Assembly: GCA_009760855.2 (NCBI GenBank)
Contig: WPIO01000165.1
Span: 197,501 to 261,500 of the forward strand
Origin: Cristatella mucedo
Taxonomy: Eukaryota > Bryozoa > Phylactolaemata > Cristatellidae
Length of the DNA: 64,000 nucleotides
Direction of reading: 5' to 3'
Below are positions 38,810 through 51,411 of the stretch, in pieces (position 1 is the first letter of the stretch; each line of letters starts with the position of its first letter). Both the position numbers and the translations under genes were made by a program. Under the pieces are notes generated by a model. It was not told where the DNA came from, did no database searches, and saw only the letters and a program-made list of their open reading frames with translations.

Positions 38810-40524
38810 GTTTACATTCAAGGAGGTCACTAGTGACCTAGTTCTGAAGTTCATATCCCAATCAAAGATGATAACTAGTCTTCTGGACCCTATTCACACT
38901 GTCCTGCCTCTAAGATGCCTTAATCTGCTGCTGCCATGCATAACTAACATAATAAATATTTGATTAGTCTCTGGTCGTGACCCAGCACTTTTCAAAAAGG
39001 CCCCAATCTTCCTTCTATCGTTTCAATCAAAGACACTGGAACGAGTCACGATAGACCAACTGAACTCATAAATTGAAACTTCAAACCTAGCTAGTAAGTT
39101 CCAGTCTGGCTTTAGCGCTAATAATTTCACAGAGTAAGCATTGCTTCGCGTGTAAAGCAATCTACTTGGGAATGCAGACATGGGTAGAGCATTTCTGCTT
39201 CTTTTGCTCAATCTTTCGGCAGCTTTTGATACTATCTATCACCAAGTCTTTCTTGAGCGCCTCTCATCTCGCCTGGGCATTACTGGCAATGCATTGCAAT
39301 GGTTCAGGTTCTGTCTCAGTGGGGGACATCATAGTATTGATGTGAATGGACAAAGATCATCCGAGGAGCCTCTGAAATATGGGGTACCTCTGAGATATGT
39401 GCCTGGCCCCACACTGTTCACGATTTATACTCTCCCTCCTGCCGATGTAATTGCCAAGCACAATCTAAGCTATCACTCCTATGCGGATGACACTCAGTTG
39501 TACCTTTGCTTTGATCCCTCCCAGCCCTCCAGCCCTCCAGCACGTCGAATTCTCTCCACAGCCTTGCTGAATGTAGTGATGACCTCCGCACATGGATGGC
39601 AGCAAACTTTCTTAAATTAAAACCATCTTACCAGTTATGGTAAAACTAAGTGTAATTCAGCAATTGGAAAGGCTGAAGCTCGACATCAGCTCTGCCAGAA
39701 GATCTCCTGTTGAATCTGCACGAAACATATGTGTCATGTTCCAAAGTGACCTTTCATTAGACGACCACACTAGCTCCCAGTCAAGTCTGCCTACTTTCAG
39801 CTACATACAATTGCTAAAATTCGGGCTTGCTTAGATAAGGATACCACGTCCAAGTTGGTCCATGCATTTGTGACATCCCGTCTTGACTTTTGTAACTCAC
39901 TGCTTGCTGGCCTACCGGCATGTGCAATCAGGCGATTTTAACTGGTTCAAAACTTTGCAGCTAGGCTTGTCTGTCGTGAGCGTCTGTCGCAGTTGCCACA
40001 CCACCCCACTTCTCGCCGACCTGCACTGGCTCCCAGTCAAGCAACGCATCGACTTTAAGCTTTTGTAAATCACATTTAGGTCCCTTTATTATTTGGCTCC
40101 AGCTTTTACCCACTTTAGTTTATTTACCCATGCTTCGTACAAATCTCAAATCCTTTGGATACCGTGTGTTTAGCTTGTATGCTCCCAAAGCCTGGAACTC
40201 AGTCCCGACTTGCGTCACGACATTTCCTGACTCGTTCACGTTTAAAAAGAAACTAAAAAAGCATATTTATTTATGGCAGCATTTAGTGGGTCTCAGTTAT
40301 TCGTCCTTTATGTACTTATGCATACCGACACTGTGCATGCTGGCCCTAACCAAATTTGTATTCTGACCCTGAGCATGTTACTCCAAATCATGTTATTATT
40401 GCTGTTTATTCAGCATAATACTGCTAACTATTCGATCGCGATTCCTATGCACCAAATGTAAAGTCCCTAGGAAGAGATTGAGTTCTCTGAGGGTGCTATA
40501 TCATGAGTATTATCATTATTATTA
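38810..40524 (+). pseudogene. LINE family A, long decayed copy with reverse transcriptase
   Basis: Reads, with frameshifts and stops, PIHTVLPLRCLNLLLPCI, SGRDPALFKKAPIFLLSFQ and SKFQSGFSANNFTE. A long frame at 39180-39620 carries LLLNLSAAFDTIYHQVFLE (motif A, first Asp changed to Asn), GVPLRYVPGPTLFTIYTLP (motif B, QGS lost) and SYHSYADDTQLYLC (catalytic YADD intact). Downstream are [55 protein letters not shown], the 3' UTR and the hairpin tail. It is the most complete family-A copy here and defines the order of the ORF2 pieces, but it is inactive. Confidence 0.88.
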
Positions 40525-40680
40525 AGAAAAATGTGTTAGGAAGAATGTTGCTTCATTGTTTTATATGCGGCATTTTTTCATAATGTACCTAGGGTCCCCA
40601 GTAGTACTGTTAAGTTGCCCTGCAATTGTTGGCTTATGCGATATCACTTGAAAGAGGTTTAAGAGGGGTTTTAATGCACA

Positions 40681-40683
40681 CAG

Positions 40684-40762
<79 letters not shown>
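40681..40762. repeat. (CA)n followed by (TA)n
   Basis: About 29 CA units change directly to 11 TA units. Confidence 0.95.
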
Positions 40763-41181
40763 CAGGAAAAATACGCTGGGGCAGGAGCCGAAGACAAGCC
40801 GAGATCATTTTCCGATTCGATCCCACCAAAATGAAGCCACCCCACTTCCTATGCCGCTATTCCCATGCCACTATTCATATTTATATCCAGGTTCCGCTCA
40901 AGAATCAATCAAAAAATATATTGTATCATATCAAGAATCATAGTAAGGAGTTGTCTCTGAAGCGAAAGCTGCGCAGTTTTTTTTGCTGCTGGAACATTAC
41001 AAAATCACGAGGCTTTTGGAGGCTTTACAGAATACGTGTACATTGACCAACGAATGACGTAGCTGTGAAAAAGGGAAATTTCCTCTCGCTTACCCACAAT
41101 AGGATATGTGCAGCCGGTCACGCGAAAGCACATCGCCGTTGCTTCGCTGTAACTCTACCGTCAAATGTTAACAGTGCGTTC

Positions 41182-41182
<1 letters not shown>
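40763..41182. other. No gene recognised
   Basis: Short frames only; no splice-site pairs or repeats that I can name. Confidence 0.4.
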
Positions 41183-41218
<36 letters not shown>

Positions 41219-41535
41219 CACTTGATAAAGCGCCCTCAGAGAACTCAATCTCTTTCTAGGCGCTTCACATTTGCTGCAAAGGGAAATGCAATTGAATGAT
41301 GAGTAATATCATGCTTGAAAAACAAACAAAATGAATAATATGGTTAGGGGTGACATGCACAGGGTCAGCATGCAAATGTGGTTAGTGGCAGCATGCACAG
41401 TATCAGCAAGCACAATCACATGAAGGACGAATCACAGGGACCCACCAAATGCTGTCCTGAATAGGTGTTTTTAAGTTCTTTATTAATGTGGTCAAGCCAG
41501 GGGATGTTCTGACGCAAGTTGGGAAGGAGTTCCGA
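41183..41535 (-). mobile_element. LINE family A 3' fragment
   Basis: (AAT)11, gcacttgataaagcgccctc, the hairpin, gttaggggtgacatgcacag, and a reversed piece of ORF2 ending at about 41535. Confidence 0.85.
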
Positions 41536-41839
41536 TCGTTCTACCAGGGCGTTATAGGGTAAGTGTGGGAAGGTTACGAGTCTCTTAATAAATATCTTAT
41601 ACGTTCATCATGCTCATACTTCAATATGGACAGATCGCAGGGCACATGCCCCCCCCCCCGGCATGGTTCTAGCTAGCAGAGCGGCCTCTTCGCGGTCAAT
41701 ACAATAAAGCGTTGCTTTCCATGCGACCGGCTCCATGAAGTTCTTTGCACCTATCTGCTCGTGGTCCCGATGATACTCAAGTCTAATAGTCAATTTGACA
41801 ATGCGAATCCTAGCGTTCGACCCGGCTAAGGTGGAGGTA

Positions 41840-42742
41840 ATTTTAATTCACAGTCTACCAGCATATCTCCAGTTGAATCAGCTCGAAATCTAGGTGTCAT
41901 ATTCCAAAGCGACCTCTCGTTAGACGACCATATCAGCTCCACAGTCAAATCTGCCTATTTTCAGCTTTATAACATTGCTAAAATTCGGGCTTGTTTAGAT
42001 AAGGATACCACGTCCAAGTTGGTCCAAGGATTCGTGACATCCAGTCTCGACTTCTGCAACTCACTGCTCGCTGGCCTATCGGCATGTGCGATCAGGCGAT
42101 TGCAGCTGGTGCGAAACTCTGCAGCTAGGCTTGTCTGTCGTGAGCGTCGCAGTTGCCACATCACTCCACTTCTCGCCGATCTGCACTGGCTACCAGTCAA
42201 GCAACGGATTGACTTCAAGGTTTTGTCGCTCACTTTTAGGTCCCTTCATTCTTTGGCTCCAGCCTATCTGTCAGATATACTCCTCCATCAGGCCAAGCAT
42301 AGTACCACCTGCTTTTCGGAATCCAACAGTCTACAAATACCCTGTACTAACCTCAAATCCTTTGGAGACCGTGCATTTAGTTCGTATGCTCCCAAAGCCT
42401 GGAACTCCCTTCCGACCTGCGTCAGAACATCCCCTGACCTGACCACATTTAAAAAGAATTTAAAAACACACCTATTTAGGACAGCCTTCAGTGGGTCCCT
42501 GTGATTCGTCCTTGATGTGCTTATGAGTGCTGACACTGTGCATGCTGCCACTAACCACATTTGCATGCTGACCCTGTGCATGTCACCCCTAACTATGATA
42601 TTCATTTTGTTTGTTTGTCAAGCATGATTTTACTCACCATTCAACTGCATTTCCCTTTGCAGCAAATGTAAAGCACCTAGAGAGAGATTGAGAGTTCTCT
42701 GATGGCGCTTTATCGAGTGTATTATTATTATTATTATTAACA
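41840..42742 (+). mobile_element. LINE family A, intact C-terminal ORF2 frame plus 3' UTR
   Basis: An uninterrupted frame to the stop at 42502-42504 encodes [92 protein letters not shown] and [14 protein letters not shown]. The 3' UTR and an (ATT)n tail follow. It has few lesions, so it is among the youngest family-A insertions in the window. It is 5' truncated and lacks the RT core. Confidence 0.88.
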
Positions 42743-42989
42743 GTTCTGAATGTTGGCTAACCGCGGCAACGTTCTCCAGCGTCGGCTTACTCGGGTGGTA
42801 GTTCCGCCAGACTTTGAAAGCGAGTTCATTTCGTCACTTTCGGTAGTCGGACGCTGCTTGCGAGTTCAGTCCACCGAGTCGATCACGTTAGCCTCCGGGC
42901 GCCAGGCAGGCATTTCGACGTGGCTCGTTTGACGTGACCTCGTGACCTTTGTCGCCTTGGCGACCACCAGTAGAATCTATAAGCTCTCA

Positions 42990-43165
42990 ATACTGGCTGA
43001 TTTATCAGCCTCTTTTGCATAGCAGCAGACGAGCCTCGACGGCTATCACCAACGCTTGCAGTGGCAACAAAGGTTCACCTAGCGCAGGTTTCGAACCCGT
43101 GACATCGGAACCGGGGTCGTGATGAGCAAATACTTTACCTAGTGGGCCATCGCGGCCCACCAATC
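42990..43165 (-). mobile_element. SINE-D copy, minus orientation
   Basis: Plus strand: ctgatttatcagcctctttt, gcatagcagcagacgagcct, gctatcaccaacgcttgcag, then the B box reversed (ggtttcgaacccgtgac) and the head cctagtgggccatcgc. Confidence 0.75.
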
Positions 43166-43526
43166 AGCTGCCTTTAGTCAGAGTGCCAAAGGATTTCGAA
43201 AAACCGAGCCATCTGAGGCTGCTGCTCGAGACCAAGATCTGACAAAATGTCGCCTCTCGCTGGGAACGGTCGATGCTTCTGGTGTACCTGCCCACTGCTC
43301 TCAAACGATAAGCTATCGAGTCTACTTTAAGTTGATGCTATACAGAGATTTAAAGCTTTGGCTTTAGGTAACCACTTATGCGAGAGGGCACACGAGCAGA
43401 ATATACACGTACTTCGCCAATGATGTGCACATGCTTTGCATGTTCGGCGAATGAGTTGCACTTATTCGGTGAAATACCCAGATGCTGCGGTGTTGAGTGC
43501 TACAATCTAATAGAATAAAGCCAACA

Positions 43527-43532
43527 TTTATT
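43527..43532 (-). terminator. Candidate polyadenylation signal for JADE
   Basis: Plus TTTATT reads AATAAA on the minus strand, about 220 nt beyond the JADE stop codon. Confidence 0.5.
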
Positions 43533-43749
43533 TAAAATAGTGAGAGAGAGAACAGCACTGGTATAGCAACCTGCTGACAGCCGCTCTCAATCGAACAAAA
43601 AGATGGTCAAATAGATGCTTGGGCGTATGAATCACTTTTGATGGACACACGCGCACACACATACACTATAAGCTTCGACGGCTGGCAGCACTACCTTTGC
43701 TGGCTGCATCGCCAAAGCCGACGGCCAATAAATGCTATGCGTGGAGCGG

Positions 43750-46700
43750 CTAATTCCTATACACTGCTCCGGTGACGGCGTTCCACACTTTGGCCAGGCT
43801 CTCACTGATGCGCGATCGTGTCACGCGTTTGGGGAACGTGTCACTGACGACCGGATACATCACGTCGTCTGCAACCACGTCGGCGTCCGAATCGTCGCGC
43901 CCGTTCTCCAGAGCCTCGTCGTCGCAGGCTCCGTCGGATAAGCTGCCGTTGCTACCGTTGTTCTCCTTGTCCAGCTCGACGGCATCGGCACACGACCTTC
44001 CACCGCCACCTCCACCACCGGAAGCATTTAGCGTCAGGCCTGCTCCGCGGGAGGAGCGGTGATGTGTCGCACCCGGCGACGGCAGGCTGACGCTCACTTC
44101 GCTGTCGATGCTTTCGAACAATTTGTCCGATTTGCAGACGGCCGCCGCCACCAGGCTGCCGCCCGTTTCGGCGATGCGGCGACGCGCGCTCCGCGTCTCC
44201 GGGCTGCTCATGCCGCCGCGGAGCTGCCCGGCGGCAGCGTTGCACGGCGACTCGAGCATCGAGCCACTGCTGCCGCTGGCGGACTTGCGAGCTGGCGGCT
44301 TGGGAAAATAGCTGTCTAATCGGCGCTGCGTCCGGTCGAACACGCCGTTCACGTAGGGCTTCGGACGACGTGTGTGAAAAATGCGGCCGTGCACCACGTT
44401 CCGCAGTGCCTCGTCGATTTTGTACTTGCTCAGCCTCCCAGCCCCGGGCAAGGCTTCGCCACCGCCGCCTTTGCTAGCCATCGGCGACGGCAGAGGCGGC
44501 GACACGGCGTTGCCGGTGGCCTGCTGCTGCGACTGGGCAGGGCCTCGGGCGGCCGTCGAGGCGTGCCTGCCCTTGTCCTTGCCGACAGCGCGACCGGCGA
44601 CGCTGGCCGAGGCTTCGACAGAGTCGGCGCCTGGACGAGGGCCGCGCGGCGGCCGAGCAGCCGGCGTCGCTGCTGCAGACCTGTCTGCTGCGCCATCGCC
44701 GGCAGAAGCCGCAGGTTTGCCACCTGCCTGCAGTGCCACCGGCCTGCTGGCCGCTTTGTCGGCTGCATGCGAGCGCTGAGCTTTGCTGGCAGCCGCGGCC
44801 TTGTCCGGCGTCGACGGAGGTGGTGCCACGGCAGCGGCAAGCTGCTGCTGCTGAGCAGTCTCGCGAGGCTCCCAGCGGGCAGGATCGTCGTAGATGCTAT
44901 CGCTGCGATTGGCCGCGACCAAGTCCTCGACACGCTCGGCAGCTGTGTCCTCGCCGAGCAGCAGCAGGCACTCGAGCTGCTTGTGAAAGAGCTCCTCGCG
45001 CACCTTGTAGAACGCCTTGCGCGTCTTCTCGCGTTTGCTGATCATGTAGCAGAGGTTTCGAACCTGCGGCAATGAATGGACGGATGAATGCGATCGTCGG
45101 GCTAGAGGCGAGAGCACAACGCGAGAGCAGCTCGTGGGGGGGGGGAAGCTAGGTGTCTCAGCAAGGCCGGGCCAGATCCTCCCTCCTCTCCCCCCCCCGC
45201 AAGGAGGGCACGGGTGGTGCTCAGCAAACCCAGCGGGTAAGCAGTCAATCGAGCAGGCCAAGCGAACGCACAATCGCATCGGTGATAGATAATAGGGAGA
45301 ATCGTACGCGAAAGAGCAGAAAGAGGATGAAAGCATGAAATGAGAGAGAGGGTGAGAGAGGGTGAGAGAGAGAGAGTGCGAGAAATAATAATAATGCACT
45401 TGATAAAGTTCCCCCAGAGAACTCAATCTCTTCCTAGGCGCTTCACGTTTGCTGCAAAGGGAAACGCGATTGAATCGTGAGTAATATCGTGCTTGATAAA
45501 CAACATGGACAACGTGGTTAGGGGTGACATGCACAGAGTAAGCACGCACAATGTCAGCACTCATGAGCACACAAAGGTCGAATCGCAGGGACGCACTAAA
45601 GGCTGTCCTAAATAGGTGTTTTGAGTTATTTTTAAATGTGGTCAAGTCAGGGGATGTTCTGACACGAGTCGGGAGGGAGTTCCAGGCTTTGGGAGCATAC
45701 GAACTAAATGCACAGTCTCCAAAGGATTTGAGGTTTGTACGAGGTGTTTCTAGACTGTTGGATTCCGAAAAGCAGGTGGTACGATGCTTGGCCTGATGGG
45801 GGAGTAGATCTGAGAGATACGCTGGAGCCAAATAATGAAGTGGCCTAAAAGTGAGCGACAAAACCTTGAAACCGATCCGTTGCTTGACTAGTAGCCAGTG
45901 CAGGTCGGCAAGAAGTGGTGTGATGTGGCAACTTCGACGTTCACGACAGATAAGCCTCGCTGCAAAGTTTTGCACAAGCTGTAATCGCCTGATTGCACAT
46001 GCCGGTAGGCCAGTAAGCAGCGAGTTACAGAAGTCAAGACGGGATGTCACAAATGCATGGACCAACTTGGACGGGATATCCTTAGCCCGAATTTTTTGCA
46101 AAGTTATGAAGCTGAGAGTAGGCAGATTTGACTGTGGAGCTGATATGGTCGTCTAACGAGAGGTCACTCTGGAACATGACACCTAGATTTCGAACTGATT
46201 CAACTGGAGATATGCTGGCAGAGCCAATTTTGAGTGGCGTCAGCCTTTCCAAGCGCGAGAGAGAGACAGAGAAAGAAAGAGAGACAAACAGACAGACGTC
46301 AGCAGCTAGAGTTCAGCAGCAGCCTCTACACCGTCCACTGCACATGTACTGCTGCCGGCCTGATCGCCCGCCCCAATCGACATGACTCGCTGTAGCGAGA
46401 GAGTCGTGTAGCCTCGAGGCGCAGGCCTCAGTCTCTGCGCATGCAGCACTGCAGCTGCCCCCAAGTCGATGCCACCCATTAAGACCCGACGCAACTCGAA
46501 GCAGGTGGACGATGGCAACGAGAGGCTGCTACGAAGTGCCGGCAGCCTTGCTCGAACACCAGATTTGCAAGGGGGGGGGGGTGGGCAGCCAGTAGATGGG
46601 GGTGGAGGAGCCAGTGGAGGGGGCGCTATGGCAAGTAAGGCACCTTCTCGAGGTCCTGGCGGAGATGCACGAACATCTTCATTCGCGCGATGAGGCTGTC

Positions 46701-49700
46701 CTCTTGCTGGCGCGTGAGGAAGTCGGCCTCCTCCGTCTTGGGCGTGAGAAGGGCAGCGTTGTACCACGAGCGACGCTTGAGCTTCCAGTACTGGTAGACA
46801 AAGTCGACCAGTTCCTCGACGGTGCCTCCGCAGCAGATGCCGCCGCCGTCCAGATCGAGGCCGCCGCTGTCCGGGTCGCGGCGCAGCTTCGAGGCCACGT
46901 CGGCCGGCTTGACGTACGTGTAGAAGCTGTTGCTAAGCTCGGCAATCCTGCAAAACCGGCCGCCGCTGAGCGAGCGAGCGACCGCACCATCAGATCAGGG
47001 GCGTGCCGTGGCGGCTGTGCGCGGACTCGGCGCACCACGCTTCAGCAGAGCAGGCCGTAGCCCCAACCCCCATGGGGCACACCTCTGCTTCTCCACACCC
47101 TATCCCCTACCCCACCTGGTGAAGGCACTCTGATCCGGCCTCGCCTCGGCGAGAGGGCTTTCCACGCTTCTCTGCTCAGCAATCGGCTGCATTCAGCGAG
47201 GCCGGAAGTAGGTCGAGAGGGGAAGCGTTCGTGACTGAAGCAATGCCACGACCCGAAAGGTAACACGCACAACATGAGTGCAGGCGTAAATACAAAGTGC
47301 TTTCTATGAGAGCCCTGCCACCCCAAGGATATATGTAATGCCTCCTGATCTTGACCCTGTGCATGTCACCCCTAACCATGTTATTCATTTTGTTTGTTCA
47401 TCAAGCATGATATTACTCACCATTCAATTGCATTTCCCTTTGCAGCAAATGTAAAGCGCCTAGAAAGAGATTGAGTTCTCTGAGGGCGCTTTATCAAGTG
47501 CATTATTATGATTATTATCCTTACCCATGAACATCCGTAAGGATATCCGTAATGCAGCCGCCACGCGTCGAGGGTTTCTGTTGAAGAGGACATCGTACCC
47601 GATGCATCGTTTGCCAAACGGCGTGCTCGCTTGTATAGCAAGGAAGGGCCGAGGCGTATTTACATGCCACTGGCAAGAGAGAGACTGCTGACATGTGGTC
47701 ACGCTGAAGTCGCTGGGCGACACCGAGTCAATAGGCTAATGCCTGTACACACATAACTATCTGATCGATACGACTGGAGCCATTGTTGTACTGCACGAGC
47801 AGGTTATGGCACCGTGCGTAGGGGGGGGGGGAACCGAGAGGAACACCGAGGTAAGCGAGCGAGAGCGCATGACACTTCGCTGGGCGCCGACTGAAGGGCT
47901 GCACACCCTCTCTGCCATTTAGCATTTTAAAAGGAGTACCCACATACTCTCACACAGACCAGAAGTATGCTCGCAGACTTGAGGTTGCAGTCTCGCTAGA
48001 TGTGAGTTAATTCATGCTGGAAAGCTAGCATGCACGCATTCCTATTTGCTTTTCCGAATGGACACCAATTCGCATGATCACAGAGCTGATCGCTTACCAC
48101 CCAATAGCAGCGCCAACAACTGAGCTCTTGCTGCCAAACATGCCGATGCTGCTCACGCTGCGCCGGAATTTCTTCGGAACTGCACGCTGCATGTCTACTC
48201 CTGACCACGGGTGTAGGCACTCGTGGCACAGCGGAGGCATGCAACAGCAGCAGCACACACTTCCGGCCACGCATGTCACCTCGAACCACGTTATGCTTGC
48301 TGTCATTGAGCATGCTAGCACTAACCATTCGACAATGCTTCCTTTGCAGCATATGTAAAGTGTCTAGAAAGAGATTAACTTCTCTGGGGCACTATATAAA
48401 TGTGTTGTTAGTATTATTATCTACCGAGCTTTGCCTCGGTCGGGTGACTCCAGCCCCATCGCCTCTGCTCCTTCACAGCCTCGGACACGGTCGGCTCAGC
48501 CCAGCATATGGGCCGAGGCCAAGCTGCATGCTGGCAACGCCATCCTGGTGATGCAGTTACATCACTTGGCACTTAGATCGGCTGGCTGCAACCAAGTCGA
48601 ACTCGCACCTACCGATGCATCATCTGGGCGTGGGACAGGGTGGGAGTGTATGGGCAGGCAAGAGGCGGGGTAGGGGCGGGCAAGGATATGGATAGAGGGG
48701 GTGGGGTGGGGGTGGGCAAGCATTCATTTCACCATCGCCGGTTCCGTCTCCTCCTCCCGAAGCCACTGCCCAGCTGCCCGCCCGGCCAAGGCGGATCAGG
48801 CATCGAGTGTCGTCGAGCGGCTGCCGACCGCTTCGCTGCCGAAGCCGCGCTCGGTAGCCATCTTCGTCTTACTTTTGCGAGCGGGCACCGGCTCTCTCGG
48901 CATCCGTCATGTCCTTCTTGTTCGGTGAAGACGTCGGATCTCGAGTGGACCTCGTCGAAGTCATCTTGATAGGCGTGGCGACCTCGCCATCTGCGGCGCC
49001 GCTGGCTCTGTGCTCCTCCGTGTGCTTCTGACAGTATGCCTGCAGCAGCAGCAGTGAGTGCGCTGCAGTGCTGCTCTCTGCCTCTCTGTCACCAACGCGC
49101 ACGAGCGATGGCAGAAGCAGGAAGTCTGGCCCGCAGCAAAGAGCAGCAGCAGCAGAGGGCGAGGCAGTGCAGGAAGTCGAACTCTGGTGGTGGGGTGGAG
49201 GAGGAATGAGCAAGCAAGCACCTAGAGGTCGGCAGGCAACAGAGCACGACGCAGGGAGCGGGGCTGAGCTCACCTTGAGCTTCACGTCGCCTCCGACGCT
49301 CGACTCGTCGACGACCGTCTTCATCTCCAGCTTGTGCTCGAACGCGCAGGTCACGTGGAAGGCGGTCTTGCACGCGCGCAGGTCGCACTGGATGCAGGCG
49401 CCCGTCTTCTCGCGGCAGAGCGAGCAGACGAGACTCCAGCGGCTGGGCTGCAGCACACGGCGAGTGCGGTGAGGCAGCGCGCGGGCGCGACTGCTGGGAA
49501 AAGAGGTGGAGATGTCGGAGCCTCGGCAGCGGGCGCATCGAGGAAGGCCGCTCCGCGCCGAGCCACACTAGGAAAGGGTAGCACGGCCCAAGCCGCCAGA
49601 GACACATCGGCCAAAAAAAAATAGTAAAATAAATTTAAAAAAAATATCGGCCAAAGATATCCAAAGTATCAGCAACAGAGCAACGCCAAGAGGGGGGCCG

Positions 49701-51368
49701 CTTCGCTGCTAACAGTGCAACCACGAAGCGGCACGAAGTCGAAAAGGCCAAAGGTCACGAAGGCCAAAGCCTCAAATGCCTCCGAGTGGTCTCAGTCCTC
49801 ACCGGTCGCCAGTTGCCGCTCTGCTTGCTGCGGCAGCAGCACGCCTCGGAGGCGGAGGAGGCTTGCTGTGGACGAACTCGAGGCTTGCACGCGCAGCGGC
49901 GGCGCCTGGGGGCAGGGCAGCCCGAGGGGGGGGGGGGGGGGCAAAATCCACGGCCGCAGCCGAAGGCGCTGCCCTGCCGTGCCAGCTGAGACCAGCGCTC
50001 GTGGCAACGGCGGCAGCACGTGCTCACCGGAATGTGCGAGATCTTGGTGACCGGCTCCATCTTCTCGGCGTCGCCGATGCTCACTTCCGGAATCCACAGC
50101 GCGCAGCTGACGTGCGCCCACGTTCTGCCACTCCTGTGAGCGAAGTGCACGGCCGCGCACGTCAGGCGCCGAGTTGGAGAGCTGCTTCTATTCCGGCTAG
50201 TAGCCAGTGAGCCGCAGTGGGACAGAAAGGCCAGACCTTTGATGACGATGCTTCGGGACTTTCAATCCTATCGATCGTACCCACCCATCGCCAGGCACCC
50301 GATAGGTGGTGGAGAGTGGGAGTGGCACACCACAGCACGCTAGGCAAGCGGCAAAGGTGGAGGAGTTGGGAAGGAAGGGGCGAAGGGAGAAGCCGTGATA
50401 AGATGCTCGCTCTTTGCGGCCGAGGGTTCGAATCCTGCAGCGGGCCGATCCTTTATTGCCAACGGCAAGCGGTGGCGATAGCCGTTAAGGCTCTTCTGCT
50501 GCTATACAAATGACGCTTTTGAATCAGCTAATACCTCATTGGTCATAGGGAGGTCACGGGGTGGCACACGGTCTTACTTGGTCGCCTTCATGGCTCCGCC
50601 CATCTTGGGACAGAGGACGCACTGTGGCTTGATGCCGAGGGCACACGTGCGGCACAGCCAGGCGCCGTCCGGGATCTTGTGCACGCCGTAGCAGGCTTGG
50701 TGCACGCACACGTCGCAGCCGTCGCAGAACACCATCTCGTTGTTCTCCTCGCTGTCGGGCTGAAAGTGGTGGCAAGAACTGACGCGGTCAAAGGCGGCTG
50801 CGCGAGAAAAAAAACTCGATTCGCACGAAAAGCAGTGCGAAAATTACAAGCAAAAAAATATCGCGATCGCTGCAAAATATCATGATCGCCGACCCTGGGA
50901 GCTTGCCGGGGGGGGGGTGGAGGCAGAGAGAGCGCCGGGCCTCCTTCTATGGCGTCGGAGCCGCTCACTCACCGAGCGGCAGACGTCGCAGACAACGTTC
51001 TCATCGTACTCGATGCCGAGGCCGTCCGAGTTGCGTATTGTCTCCTCCATGTTGTCGTGGCACAGCGACTCCAGCTCCTCCATCACTTTCTCCATGATGT
51101 ATTCGGGCACCGGCTCCTGGCCTACAAGGAGGCCATCCATCATTCGTCATCTAGGCGCTTGAGTCGCTAGTGAGCAGCTCGCGTACGCAGTGTCTCCCGA
51201 GGCGACGCGGGCGCAGGAGGGCGGTCGAATTCGCCTCTGCCCCCATGCACAAGCTTTACAGCAGCAGCCCCTCCCCCCCCGGCTAACAGCTAGTAGCAGC
51301 CAGGGGCTGCGGCAAAGACGCCGATGCAGCACCTGCAGGCAAAGAGTCGTAGGAGAAGAGCGCAGCCA

Positions 51369-51411
<43 letters not shown>

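Noticed and set aside
43750-46101. A single 783-codon gene
   Set aside because: Its 5' part is a LINE remnant inside a JADE intron; the exon 10-exon 11 splice explains the conserved part. Kept only as an in-frame curiosity.
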